A stretch of DNA of 64,000 nucleotides from the NCBI GenBank assembly GCA_018398815.1, contig CM031628.1, positions 2,804,360 to 2,868,359 on the forward strand, read 5' to 3'. Below the pieces are notes generated by a model that was not told where the DNA came from, made no database searches, and saw only the letters and a program-made list of their open reading frames with translations. Below, one piece after another: positions 12,500 to 24,129 of this stretch (its first letter is position 1; each line of letters opens with the position of its first letter). Position numbers and translations under genes: made by a program. The DNA comes from Conus ventricosus (lineage: Eukaryota; Mollusca; Gastropoda; Neogastropoda; Conidae).

Positions 12500-12930
12500 T
12501 GTGCGAAGACAGCAAAATACCTATTCTATTCTAAGGACACTGTTCTTCAGAGCTATTTCCAGGAAACAGGCCTATCCAATACTGCTCAATGCATTCATTA
12601 ATGACCTTCCAACTTACCTGCAGACGACTGTTCTTCTGATTAGATCAGAAACAACGGCACCAAATTTCCATGTCTGTTAGAAGCACATGACGTAATAGTT
12701 TCTTTATCTACAAAGCTTGCTTACAAAATAAATGAAACTGTATTTGTACATCATTGAATGGAGATTTCAAAATCAGTTTAACCAAAACCTGATCCTAAGA
12801 TACCTTTTACATTCAAATTTCGGTCAAGTATCGTACAGATCACCAACCAGTACAAAGTTTGCGAGATTATTTTCCGTAAAATGGTACAAATGCTCAAGAG
12901 CATTTTGTAAATTAAGCAAACAAAACACTG
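12500..12930 (+). pseudogene. LINE reverse transcriptase relic (palm region)
   Basis: The plus strand encodes PILLNAFINDLPTYLQ (12,571-12,618), which fits the block after the GxPQGSxLSP motif of Jockey/CR1-type non-LTR reverse transcriptases (consensus ..SPLLFxxFINDLP). About 140 bp further on, in another frame, an EWRFQ..FNQN stretch resembles the 'W..KWRFKINLTKTK' block that follows the catalytic YxDD in these enzymes. The YxDD itself is not readable, and stops and frameshifts are present, so this is a dead fragment. Known family role: target-primed reverse transcription. The same strand carries a later part of such a protein at 14.69-15.3 kb, and the two may be pieces of one insertion split by a CA tract. 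The clade is not determined. Confidence 0.45.
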
Positions 12931-13400
12931 CACACCCTGAAATGAACCAAAAACAAAAAACAAACAAACAAAAAGGTTCAAAAGTGAAATCAGACGTAAC
13001 GATTCACCTTGTAACATGCTAATTATACCAGATCCATTTATTGGAATTGACATGTGGTTCCCATCTACAGATCTCGACATGAGCAGCGCAGTTCTCATTC
13101 CAACCCTTTTCTACCGAGTTAATCTCTAGCACTACCACCACCACCATCACTCCCCCCCCCCCTCCCCATCTCTTCTCTACCCTCTCCCCCTACTCCACTC
13201 CCACAAACACGCATGCAAAGACACATGAGTCTGCAATTTTAAATGCCTGCTTAAAATGCAGTGAGTCTTCCTGCCTCAGTGGAACATAGTTGATGCCCAG
13301 TCAGGTTACAAAACTGTACGCAGCTGAGTTTTTGGTTACACATAACAAAAGCAAACCACAAATCACACCTCTAACAGACATCTGAAAGCATGCGTCAAAA
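12931..13400. other. No recognisable feature; C-rich patch
   Basis: A pyrimidine- and C-rich patch (13,125-13,200) and otherwise unassigned sequence. Confidence 0.5.
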
Positions 13401-13431
13401 TGTATAAACATTCCGACAATTCATTGCTAGA

Positions 13432-13915
13432 ATGTATCCGAAATGTTCCACATCAAAATGGAAACGATTCGTATCTAGAGGGAACAAAATGTGCCATGAA
13501 AAAGGAATTGGATTCCAAATAGACATCTGTCTGGAAACAAAAAGGTGGCGCTTTAAGAATGCATTCTTTCAAAGAATTTACTGGAAACTACCGATAAAAA
13601 GTAAACCGCACAACATTTTGAACGAAGACATGAGGTCAGTAGACATCGCTACAGTGGTCACGATCCACAAACAGAAAAATAATAGATACATGGACATTAC
13701 ACATGGAGTGAGAAAAATGGTCGGTAGACATATTCTCTGTGGTCTGGACATCTACTCCATCAAGATGTACCAAACCCAGACTTATGCAAACAATGCTCGA
13801 GTGACATGCTCTGCGGTGATGCTCTACAAAGCCATGCTGCAAAATATGTCCGTGATTCCATGAACATGAAACGAGTGTAATGGTTCCTATATGGACCAGT
13901 TTAAACTGTCGTTCA
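13432..13915 (+). pseudogene. Possible LINE 3' coding fragment (weak)
   Basis: A 143-codon frame is open at 13,432-13,863 but resembles nothing. In another plus frame around 13,745-13,860, 'GHLLHQDVPNPDLCKQC' has the 'G H-x-L ... P..C..C' look of the zinc-finger tail downstream of some LINE RNase H or RT domains. It lies between the two better LINE fragments and on the same strand, which is the main reason to mention it. It could equally be chance. Confidence 0.2.
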
Positions 13916-13995
13916 AGCAAAGCTGTGCTCTCCTTTCTGTGTAATTTGTGATTAACATGTTGTGTCTATACCTCAGACAATTAAACCTCTAAGTC

Positions 13996-14066
13996 ACACA
14001 CACACACACACACACATCACACACCACACACACACCACACAGACACACACACAACACACACACGCA

Positions 14067-14099
<33 letters not shown>

Positions 14100-14147
14100 A
14101 CACACACACACGCACGCACGCACCGCACGCGCAACACACGCACGCCA

Positions 14148-14192
<45 letters not shown>

Positions 14193-14294
14193 ACACACAC
14201 AAAACCCACGTACAGACACACACAGAGAGCACACACACACACTAAACACACACACACACCACACACACACACATACACCACACACACACAACAA

Positions 14295-14337
<43 letters not shown>

Positions 14338-14477
14338 CAGGACACACACAGAGGAGCACACACGCACGCACGCACGCACCACGCACACCACCACATACAC
14401 AATAAACTTGCTCATCGCGCGTGCCTGTGCACGCACACTATGAACACACACGTGCACGCGCACGCACACACCACACG

Positions 14478-14513
<36 letters not shown>
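13996..14513. repeat. ~520-bp compound (CA)n microsatellite
   Basis: CA runs interrupted by 'cacacc', 'acgcacgcacgc' and 'acaacaa'. It is among the longest microsatellites in the window. It separates two LINE fragments. All long frames across it on both strands are dinucleotide artefacts. Confidence 0.97.
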
Positions 14514-14689
14514 TGGATGAAGGTGACAATGAAATGTAAAACTCCAGTCAGGGCTTGAACTATAGAAAGAAAGTGTATCAACGTAACTTGATAATACAAC
14601 AAGATTATGATAAAAATGGGAAGTAACCTTATCATGAAAAAAATAAAAATGCATGCTGTTTTAATCAGCTATACCCAAATAAATTTACC

Positions 14690-15260
14690 TGGAATTCAAC
14701 AGCCATAAAATATACACAAATTGTCAAATTTCTTGCGTCCTACACTCATTTCAAAACTTTCGTGAATTAACCACAATCGACTACATAACAAACAAAGCTA
14801 GACGAAAGTCTGAACATTTTAAGGTAATAACAACAGCACTGGGGACAGGACACAAAGGCACTAAAATCTCCGCTACCTCCCTTGGTACGATCACGCTGAC
14901 GTATGCCAGTTTTTTTTTCAGTCGCTCCAGCGCACTTGTTAAAGTAACTGCGAGCAAGAGATTTCCAAAGCAACTTGCTCTGGGTGTACCAAAACACCTT
15001 CAATATAGAACTTACAGAGAAGCAGGTATTCTAACCCTCAATAACAAAGAAAAGCCTCACCTGCGAAATTTATCCTTAAAACTTCTGCATACGAAACATT
15101 TTCACACAAGGAAACAATCTTAATTCAGAAACCGATTTTGCAAAAAGAGCTAGAACACTACAGTCATTGAAAGTCCATTATCCAAATGCCTCAGATATTA
15201 TTTTAATACAGATCTGAACGGGGAAAATGTGCAGTTAAACCTTCTTTTTCCCACTTCCAG
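14690..15260 (+). pseudogene. LINE reverse transcriptase relic (thumb / post-RT part)
   Basis: Plus-strand translation in shifting frames gives DYITNKARRKSEHFKVITTA (about 14,780-14,835), then 'ALGVPKH' and 'YREAGILTLNNKEKPHL' (about 14,972-15,060). This order, 'IDYITNKARRKS' then 'LGVPKH..LYREAGILPL', is characteristic of the segment after the RT palm in Jockey-like LINEs. Several frameshifts and stops are present. It is on the same strand as the palm relic at 12.5 kb, so both may derive from one element of ordinary LINE length broken by later insertions. No activity is expected. Confidence 0.6.
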
Positions 15261-16310
15261 AATGGGAACAAACAACCAATATTTTTACATTGATCAACAG
15301 TTTATAAAAAACCAAAAAACTTTTCCCTAATCTATTAAAAAGTTTAAAAATTAATTACCACTTGAAAGTAAGTATACAGACTAATCTAAAGATATACACC
15401 GATTGATCAGTTTCTTTGATGATGAAATACTGGTGCAGCTTTTGTAATACCCTTATTAAAAACAGAAAAAACGAGACTACAAATTGGTAAACATTATTCA
15501 TTTTTACTGCTGAACTTGTAGCCATACTATGGCATTAAATTACATAGGGACTTTTCGACGGATACATGCAAAATCGTATTCTGTGTGATTCAAAGTCTGT
15601 TTTTACAAGCCATTAAATCCCGGGCATAAGACATCGACTGAATTGACTATTGAAATAAAATCATATCATTCATGAGTTTCTATAAAGGGTACAGTATTAC
15701 CTTTTGCTGCATTACGTCTCACTCCGGAATCACCCCCACACGAGTGGCGGATCCATGCGGCTAAAAGGCAGCGAAAAATTAGAAGGTTTCACAGCATCTC
15801 GGACATTTAACTAGATCTGCATGAATTTAACCAGCGCATAGAAAAAGTGTCTCAAAATCGTTGGAACTCTCAAAAAAAACAAATAGTCAGATTACCAGCA
15901 CGGGGTGAACAATAAGAAGCAGCGATCCGAAATCCTTATTTAACAATTTATCTGTAATGCATTCCAGACATGTCACTAGTATGATGAACAGGTTCCGATT
16001 GAAATGCTCTTTAGAACAAAGTATTCTAAAAATATCATTGCATAAGGGGCAAACAAATTACTGTAAACCACCTACTTCTTCACTGCCAGAGTTAGGCCTC
16101 TGTTCCCTCACATAAAGTTAGCAGATCAATGTCAGCCGTGCACCATTATCCACGGAAAATATTTTAAATAATCATGCATTACATTGCCATGTATCCTGAA
16201 TTTTTTAATTCCGTCCACTTGTGTATCTATCTCTGATGTATTTTAAAGTTAAAAATTGTTGTGTGAAACGACATTGATATAAAAGAGTTAAACGAATATA
16301 TAGATATATA
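15261..16310. other. No recognisable gene
   Basis: AT-rich sequence with only short frames. It may include the rest of the LINE 3' region, but I see no tail or target-site duplication. Confidence 0.45.
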
Positions 16311-16317
16311 TGGTTAG

Positions 16318-16430
16318 CCCCCCCCCCACTCCCCCCCCCCCCCTCCCGCCTCTGTTCCGTCCCCTTTCCCCCTGATGCCCCCCCATCCCTACCCGCAAAC
16401 CCCCCTCCCCCCACCCTCCCCCTGCATTAT
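16318..16430. repeat. Poly-C-rich tract
   Basis: Runs of C broken by T, A and single G. No coding content. Confidence 0.9.
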
Positions 16431-16587
16431 GCTCCAATCCTACTAAAACACTTGTTTCGTTTGATATACTTTAATTTCCCCCGTCAGCATATAGACACTA
16501 ATGGTTTGAAAACAAACCAGATAAGTAAAATATCTACCTATCTTACCAACCATCCCAACATTCCCCCCTCTTACCCCCTACACAGTC

Positions 16588-16811
16588 CCTCTCTCTCTCT
16601 CTCTCTCTCCCTCTCTCCTTCTCCTCTCTCTTCTCAATTCTCTCTCCTCTCCTCTCTCTCCCTCCTCTCTCTCTCCTCTCTTGCACACACACAGGCGCAT
16701 ACACACACATATATAATTGCACGCACTCAAACGCACACACCACGCCGCGCGCGCTCCGCCCCAGCACACACACACACGTCCACGCACACACGACACACAC
16801 ACACACACACA

Positions 16812-16842
<31 letters not shown>

Positions 16843-16936
16843 CACTTTTCCCCCCCCTGTCTAATAACACTTATATGATAGACGTTAAACTAAAGATCTA
16901 ACACACACACACCTCACACCACACATCACTACACAC

Positions 16937-16973
<37 letters not shown>

Positions 16974-16985
16974 ACAGAGAGAGAG
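16588..16985. repeat. (CT)n, then (CA)n microsatellites
   Basis: CT-rich at 16,588-16,682; compound CA with GC-rich islands to 16,845; and a second CA run at about 16,902-16,985 ending in 'agagagag'. Confidence 0.95.
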
Positions 16986-17560
16986 TTAAAAAACAAACAA
17001 AAAATCTCTGATCAGAATAAAATTGTACAGATGCTCAGAATTTTCTGATATTCTTCACTGTAATATTTGGAATTTGATAAGTGACAATCTATTTAACAAA
17101 ATCATTAAACCAACAACAAAGACAAGAAAAGCGTTGGCTTAATACTTTCATGATACCCATACATTTCATATGTCCGACAATCAAAGTCCTTTTTGTTTTT
17201 CAGTTAAAGCTGAATGTTATTCAAGCCGAATTCAGTAAAATGGAATACATGTATGTGTTAAAGGAGCAGTCGGAAACTTACACCACAGCTCTTTTTCAAT
17301 TATCTCTGTTTCATGAAAGATCATCAGCCTCTTTTAAATTACATTCTCTTTTTAATAATCAGAGTACTTCAACGGTTCTAACGTTGTTCGCACTTTCCTC
17401 TCTTGATTCATATATTGTTTCAATCACTTTGCTGAAATTCTGCATAGTGTTTATGATTATTTTTTTCCCTGTGTCTTTTGTTTTTTCTTTTATTCTTTAA
17501 GGTAAGCATACTCATTTGTCCTTAAACATTCTTGCACATATACATCAACAAGCAACCTCC
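16986..17560. other. No recognisable gene
   Basis: A 139-codon plus-strand frame (17,081-17,500) is hydrophobic at its C-terminus but resembles no family, has a composition expected of AT-rich DNA, and lacks supporting context. I do not call it. Confidence 0.4.
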
Positions 17561-17699
17561 CCCCCCCTCACAACATTGTCCCCATCCGACCCCACCCGCC
17601 CCACACCCATCCCTCTCTCATCTACATTTGAATATATAACAATGAATCCACCGTCACAATTTTCACCTTTCATGCACACACAAGGACGCACGCATGCAT

Positions 17700-17730
17700 G
17701 CAACCACACTCGCACGCACGTAAGCATGCA

Positions 17731-17770
<40 letters not shown>

Positions 17771-17942
17771 CAACACACACACACACCACACACAACCACA
17801 CCACAACATACTTCCACATGCATAAGCATATGAGCATACACATAGGCCTACATACATGGAGCGCAAGCACAACACACACATGTACAAACCCCCACACACC
17901 ACACCACACACACACCACACACAACACGCACGCGCACGGCCG
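17700..17942. repeat. (CA)n microsatellite, compound
   Basis: Pure CA around 17,733-17,767, then interrupted CA with 'catgcataagcatatgagc' in the middle, ending in 'cacgcacgcgcac'. Confidence 0.95.
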
Positions 17943-18226
17943 CCGCGTGTGCGTACAGAGAGAGAGAGGGGAGTAAAGCACGGGGCACAGGGGAAAAGTC
18001 ACTGACATAGACAGAGAATGGGGCTAGCAGCGACAGACACAGATTGGACATATCTGTGACATGTTCCAAGCCGACATATTTTTTACATAGTTTCCAAACA
18101 GTTTCAATTGCCGGTTTATTTTTTTTAATCATCTGAAATGGAGAAAGAAGAAAGACAGTATATACAGTTTGTGTTTTATTGCTTAAAGTCGTTAATTACG
18201 ATTAAGTGGATGGTGTACATGTGTGC

Positions 18227-18230
<4 letters not shown>

Positions 18231-18298
<68 letters not shown>

Positions 18299-18490
18299 GA
18301 GAGAGAGAAAGAGAGAGGAGGGAGATTCTTGTGGTTTAGTTTTTTTGTTTGTTTTTTTTTTTTTAGATGCCTTTAACAGTCATTTATGAAGGAATGAATC
18401 GGAGATGAAGAGCAAGAGAGAGACAGAGACACAGACAGATAGACAGACACACAGATAGACGAAGACAGAAAGAGAGACTCACAGAGAGTC
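18231..18490. repeat. (GT)n then purine-rich (GA)/(AGAC) repeats
   Basis: Clean GT run 18,231-18,297, GA run to about 18,318, a T run near 18,352-18,364, then 'agacagacacacagatagac' type repeats to 18,490. Confidence 0.95.
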
Positions 18491-18535
18491 AAGTCCCAAA
18501 ACTGAATGAATTACTATAACAAAACTGAATGATTA

Positions 18536-19012
18536 TTGTCCCCCACTGCTATTATCACCATTAATATCACTGCTACTGCTGTTGCTGATATCACTACTAC
18601 TGCTACATTTAATACCTCTCTGCTACATGCTGCTACTACTGCTGACTACTACTACTACTACTCTACTACTTATACTTCTACTGCTGCTTATGCTGCTAAT
18701 GTTACGACTTTCTGCTGCTGCTGTTGCTGCTATTACTACTACCACCACCACTACTATACTTTCTACCTTCTGCTACTTACTACTACTACTCACCACCACC
18801 ACCACCACTGCTATTCCAGTACACAAGGAGAAGGCGGATATTCTGAAGGTGTGCTATGAATGCGCTGCTCCTATTTCAGATCTAAATGGAGAATTGAAAG
18901 AAAGAGGGAAACACGAGGCAGAGACTACTGCTGCTACTGCCGCCACTACTGCTGCCACAGCTGCTGCTGTTGCTGTTGCTGTTGCTGCTACGCTGCTGTA
19001 CTACTTCTGCTG
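18536..19012. repeat. Trinucleotide (CTA/CTG/ACC)n region
   Basis: Imperfect triplet repeats of CTA, CTG and ACC at 18,536-18,815 and of GCT/GCC/ACT at about 18,925-19,012. About 100 bp of non-repetitive sequence lies between. Open frames of poly-Leu, poly-Thr or poly-Ala arise from the triplets in every frame. Confidence 0.9.
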
Positions 19013-19045
19013 ATATCATAACTACTTCAATGAGTAGCACTAAGT

Positions 19046-20343
19046 ATGAAGAATGTAAAAAAGACAATGAAGACATGTGACTCTAGACTGTGTGCTGTGA
19101 TCTATAGATCCCCGTTTTCGATTACACGGGATTTTACGGGACCTACACCTGATTTGTATCTGTGTGTGTACAGGCCGGTTCATCCACGTGGTGCCGGGGT
19201 CTCGGCGCGATGCCTCCCTCATGTGTGTGTGCCCGCATCCGTGTGTACAGATGTGGTACAGATGACCCACCACGGTCCCCCTTCGTCCTGGCTGGGAGAT
19301 CCGCGAAGTCACAGAACCTTTGCGGTCCCCCCCGTTGCCGAGGACAGCACTCGGTGGAGAGGTCACTCTGACTCTATTGGCCACAGTCATCCCCCTGTGA
19401 CCGGCCCCCGACAGCTCCCCCCACGAGGAGGACACCAGTCCGGGAGCTTTGCGTCACCAGGGTGGGTCAGGAGGTCACCGTGGGCGTTCCCTGGCAGTGT
19501 GTCTGTGTGCGAACACCATGGTCACTCTGACCACGAGTTTACGTGTGGGACAGGCCCGGTAGGAAAACTGTTCCGTTTTATCTCACATCATATCGTCGTC
19601 ATCGATCATAACCTGATCCTATGTGATGACGTGAATTTCGCTCTAGTTATGTCCAATGTCCAAGTGCTGACGGAGAATTAGATTTCTGGATTCCTCCTTG
19701 TGGATTCCCTTTTATTGCTTGTAACAATGGAAGGTGGTGTGTGTGGGGTGGTTGTCTGTCTGGTGTTTGTCTTCCTGGCTGTTTGTCTGTCAGTTTGTTG
19801 TTTGTTTGTCTGTTCTCTGACAGTTTGTTCTTAGTCGGTCTGTCTCTTTGTCTGTTTGATTTGTTTGTCTGGTTGGTCTGTTGTTCTCAGTCTGTTCATT
19901 GTTGTCTGTCCAGTGTGTTCTTGTGCATCAGACCAGCCCAGGGGTGGAGGTGTACAGATGGAGTCCTTGTCATCTTGATCATGCTGTTTTCAGGTGCCAG
20001 TACGGGACATGGGTTCTCGGTCGGACCTTCATGATGCGCACGTGCCGGCCGCTCGTCCTCTGGGGGGGTCCTGAGTGGTCACGGTGGTAAGGCCAGGGCG
20101 GTGGTCACGTCCCCCGTGCGAGTGATGCCGGGAGGCCTGGCCTGGCGGCACTGACCAGGGATTGTCACAGGACACCTCGTGTCCCATGGGGAGGAGCGGG
20201 CCGGTGGTCATAGCGCTGGAAGGGAAGGGGGTGTTGACTGTTGTCCTTGCTCTAGGTCCCACCCGTATTTGTTTGTCCTTGAGTGCCACCCGGGACAGGC
20301 GTCACCGTGTGTCACACGCCCCCCTCCGGACACGGTTCATCTC
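19046..20343. other. GC-rich unassigned segment
   Basis: Clearly richer in GC than its surroundings, especially 19,160-19,560 and 20,020-20,340, with recurring words such as 'ggtcac', 'cccatgg' and 'cacggt'. A 211-codon plus frame (19,046-19,681) and others are open, as expected in stop-poor GC-rich DNA. None carries a recognisable domain. A T/G-rich 'tgtctg' stretch at 19,750-19,920 separates the two GC blocks. It might be a regulatory or untranslated region, but nothing shows this. Confidence 0.3.
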
Positions 20344-20345
20344 TT

Positions 20346-20351
20346 CCCCCC

Positions 20352-20400
<49 letters not shown>

Positions 20401-20443
20401 CCCGCCCCCCCCCCCCGCCCCCCACTCCCCCCCCCCCCCCCCT
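20346..20443. repeat. Poly-C tract (~100 bp)
   Basis: Almost pure C with a few T, G and A. Poly-proline and poly-glycine frames across it are artefacts. Its true length is unreliable in any sequencing technology. Confidence 0.97.
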
Positions 20444-20445
20444 TT

Positions 20446-20849
20446 TGTTCTGTTTCATCTTTCTCTTCTTTTCTTTCTGCGTCTTTCTTTTTTTGGTTCT
20501 TCTTTGTCCTTTGTTTGTTCTCGTTCTCATCATCCCTCTTTGTTCACTCTTTTCTTATTCCTTTGGTCTTTCCTGTTATTTCGTCGTCTTCAGTTCGTTT
20601 TCGGTGACATTCGCTTGCATTATTCCTTTTCTCGTCTGCATTTTCTTTCTTTTGTTGATATCTTCTTGTGACGTCATATACACAGTGACGTCAAAGCCCT
20701 CGAATCGGTGTGAGCACGGAGGTCGCGGGCGCGCGCTTGTCAATATTTTTAACCCACTGCCGCAGCACACTCCAGCATCGCCCGTTTTTCAACCATTTTG
20801 TTTTTTGGTGTTCTGTTGTCTGTCTGTCTGTCTCGTGTCTCTGTCTTCT

Positions 20850-20880
<31 letters not shown>

Positions 20881-20945
20881 ACTCTCTCTTCAGTCTTTTC
20901 TCTCTTTTCTCTCTCTCTCTCTCTTCTCTCTCTTCTTTTTTAAAA
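20446..20945. repeat. Pyrimidine-rich stretch ending in (CT)n
   Basis: T/C-rich sequence on the plus strand, a (TGTC)n patch at 20,817-20,832, then CT runs at 20,846-20,940. A short non-repetitive island lies at 20,665-20,800. Confidence 0.85.
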
Positions 20946-22400
20946 GCCTTTTGTCTATTGTTTTGACCCCTAGAAGGTTCATAATTATGATGTAATCTGT
21001 TGTCCTCACTATGCTAGGACTTGTTGGTTGGTCAAGTATTTGAGCTCAGGTATTATGTTCTTATGTTGGTAGCTCTTAATGGTAGCCCTTAATGTTTCAC
21101 CGAACTGTTGAAAACCAGTTTGCATTTAGGCTGTGTGTATGAAGTCCCGCCTTCCCGTGTCGGACACAGCGTCTCATGACGCGTTGGTCACCTGAATCTG
21201 GCCAAAATCCATGATAAACCTGTGCACCTTCTTTGACACGGGTGTGAACGTATGGTCAATGGAAATGGCAAATCTCTGTTTAACCCCTGGCCCTTTCTTC
21301 TTGCCACGGTGCGGTGTGTCAGTTGGTAATGATTGGAACTCTGTTAACCTTCGCGTGACGGGGGCTTGGATCTGTACACGGATGGACGGTGTGGGTCGTG
21401 TGGACCATGGCTCGCACAGAGGGAACACTCTTTGCGGACAGTGGGATGTCCCATGGAGGCACACCGTCTTCCGTGTTAGTCAAACAGCACCTTGCGGTAC
21501 GAGGTGCTTTTTGGACTCTACCCGTGAGTCGGTGTGGGTCTGTGGCCATGTGAACGAGTGTTCCCTCTTTGGAGCATGGGGGCCACACGGACCCACCCCG
21601 TGTCACGACTGTATTAAATGTTTCACCTTTACTTCCCTTTTGAATTTTGTACCTCTATTTCGACACTTTTTGGAACGGAGAGCATTTGTGTGTTTGGCGG
21701 CTCTCTATGCAATATCATTGACCACTATTATAAATTAGGAGTATTGGCATTTTAAGACCCTTCTGGGTGCCACATGGACCACACCGTCGCGCATGTGCAC
21801 TTTCTTTGACAACAGGTTGTGTCATGGTCCCTTGAGGTTGCTACAAATCTCGTTGTGATTTTCAGAAGCAGTGTCGTTTGATTTTTTAAAATTTTGTTTT
21901 TTTTTTTTTTTATGTCTTGCAGATGTGTATGCCTTTTCTGTGGGCTCTTGTTACTATAGGGTTTTAGCCACATTGACTTGAAATTATTTTATCTACAGTT
22001 TTAGTCCTAGACATTTCACAAAATTCTTATGACTCCCCCCCCCCCCTCCACTCTCTTCTCTCTTGTTCTCTCTGTGCATATCTCCAATTGCTCAAGTTTG
22101 CACAGACCTATTTATCCACAGAATTAACGATGTAAACATTAGTTGTGGCGTTTCTGTTTTATATATGCGGCCATTCCATGGTACCTACTCCAGATAATGT
22201 TATAGTAGCCTCTCCCCTGTAGTGGTGTTAAGCTAGATTTTTTGTTGATGTTATGTACTTCCTCCCCACTGTGGTGTGTTTTAAAAGGGTGACCTTTCTT
22301 TCCCATCCCGAATCTGGTGTGTTTTAAACATGATGACCCTTTCCCCCCTCCACACCATGTAGTGTTGTTTTAAAGGACTAAACATAACGGACGCATTCTT
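20946..22400. other. No recognisable gene
   Basis: Unassigned sequence. A 175-codon plus frame (21,211-21,738) is open but matches no family I know and is cysteine- and tryptophan-rich by composition. The stretch 21,170-21,610 is GC-richer than its flanks. A T run lies near 21,895-21,912. Confidence 0.4.
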
Positions 22401-22409
22401 TCAATCATT

Positions 22410-22830
22410 ATGTCTGGACCCCCTCTCAACCTCTCGCTTGTGCCACCCCCCCCGCGAACTGCAACCCAAGCCGCCCTATGCGGCAGTAACCTACATCCCC
22501 CTGCGATGGACATGCGTGTGCACTCGCACAACACATGCCACACACCCACACACCAACACCCACACTACCCCGCTGAATCAACACCCACGTATGCACACAC
22601 AGTTTATTACTCGCATGTTGTGGCACACGACCCCAATGCACCCCACCCCTTCCACACCCATGCCGCTCACCTGCGTGTGACAGAGTCAGCCTGACACCAT
22701 CCGCACTGTGCCTGGCACTGCACTCGCAGTTACATACCCCACACTCCCACCAAAACGACCCCCACCGCATCCACCCCCCCAACCCCCCACCCCCCCTGCG
22801 GTCGTGCCTGGAGCTTTTACACACACGCCA
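22410..22830. repeat. CA- and C-rich low-complexity region
   Basis: Degenerate 'cacacc/caccca' sequence with poly-C patches near 22,446, 22,770 and 22,790. The open frames reflect composition. Confidence 0.7.
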
Positions 22831-22859
22831 TTATCGGGTTACATTTAGTCAGGGCTAGA

Positions 22860-24090
22860 CAACAATTCACCTTACCCATTGGAACCGGGCCCGGAGCGAA
22901 AACGAGCCTCGGCTGAACAGCCCGCGACCAGGAATGACGAGTACACCAGCGGCAGTTGGACAATAAGGAGACTGGACATTGGCACACAAGGAAGGAACAA
23001 AAGAGAACAATAAGACGTTTGAACATTTACAGCGACACACATGAGAAAATTAAGACAGCTTGAATAAAAAGAAAAAGAGAAAAAAATCAGACAGTCGCAA
23101 CCAGCAGACAAAGAGGAACATAGACCGTTGACACACGAAGCAACAATGCGAAACATAAGGCGCAGCTTGAAAACGAAGACAAAGCGAAAATACGACGCTT
23201 GAGCAACGCCGACCCCGCGCCTAAATCAGAGGAGCATCGGAAGAACTGGATGTGAATCAGAAACCTGGGCCTGGTGTTGAAAGAACTGGAGCATGGTGCT
23301 ATGGGCCACATCAGCACATGACCGGTGACGGGACCTATGGCCCCTCCCCCTAAATCCCATACATCCTACAACTACCTGTTTGGAGAGAGAAAGAGCATGA
23401 TATTGATTTCTTTCTTGTTTCGATTTGAAAACATGGGCTGCCACATGTAACTGGCCAAACGGACAGATGGCGGTGTCTATGTTGCTTCTCTTTTGCGAGG
23501 AAGTGCTTATCCGTTGTCTCACTCATGTCGGTTCAAACGACCACATATCCACTGGGCGGTTTTGACAGTGGAGATTTGTAAAGATATAACACTGTACCAC
23601 GGAAGGTTTTCGTGAGAACTTTTCGCTGGGGCTCGACCCCGACTGTGCCGTGCCTATTCGCACCTTTTTTTGATCGTACTGGCATATCTTGACAGATGGC
23701 ATAGAGTTGTCTTACAATTCCACACAGTATGCGCGATCTCCGTGACCTTTTTCTGCAAGAGCCCAAGTTTGCTGAGTTTTTAAGACTTGCAATTTTTCTT
23801 CAGGCCGTGCGTCCATTCAAAGGAGTGAACTATGACACCTTGTTAGACCAGTACACAAACAGTGCACCCTGTGTTGGGTACAACTGTAGAGATGTGTGTG
23901 TGTGCCCTGTGTTTGAGTGCCATTCGTTACCAGGGCTAGGCGAAAGTTTGTTCTTTGATTTTAGCTTCTATCAGCATCCTTCCATTACAGTCTTGGTTCC
24001 GGGCTGCGGAGGAATTGTTTTGTGGGTGGTATTGTGTGTGGGCGAGGTTACAGTTCTCGTAGTAGTCATGTTTGCCATGTAGAGATCCGC
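22860..24090. other. Unassigned region downstream of the minus-strand gag
   Basis: If the minus-strand gag at 24.1-25.0 kb belonged to a complete element, protease and pol would be expected here on the minus strand. I find neither a D-T-G-like protease motif nor RT motifs. On the plus strand, 22,990-23,220 has a charged Arg/Lys/Glu/Gln-rich translation with internal similarity, slightly like the N-terminal repeats of some Helitron or coiled-coil proteins, but frames are broken. A 117-codon plus frame at 23,729-24,082 resembles nothing. Confidence 0.35.
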
Positions 24091-24129
24091 CCCAGTGTCT
24101 CTTTTTGAAGGTGGCCAGAGTCCTGACCC

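Noticed and set aside
13432..13863. 143-codon frame as a host gene
   Set aside because: No domain, no splice or promoter context, and flanked by LINE relics. Kept only as a weak LINE-fragment suggestion.
13962..14405. Long Thr-His and Cys-Val frames on both strands
   Set aside because: They are generated by the (CA)n microsatellite in every frame. The same applies near 2.0, 7.6, 11.0, 16.7, 17.8, 50.5 and 57.8 kb.
17081..17500. 139-codon frame with hydrophobic C-terminus
   Set aside because: Composition matches AT-rich noncoding DNA. No recognisable family or signal.
20162..20966. Poly-proline / poly-glycine frames
   Set aside because: Artefact of the ~100-bp poly-C run and flanking pyrimidine tract.
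23729..24082. 117-codon frame beside the gag
   Set aside because: No similarity to protease, integrase or any family I recognise.
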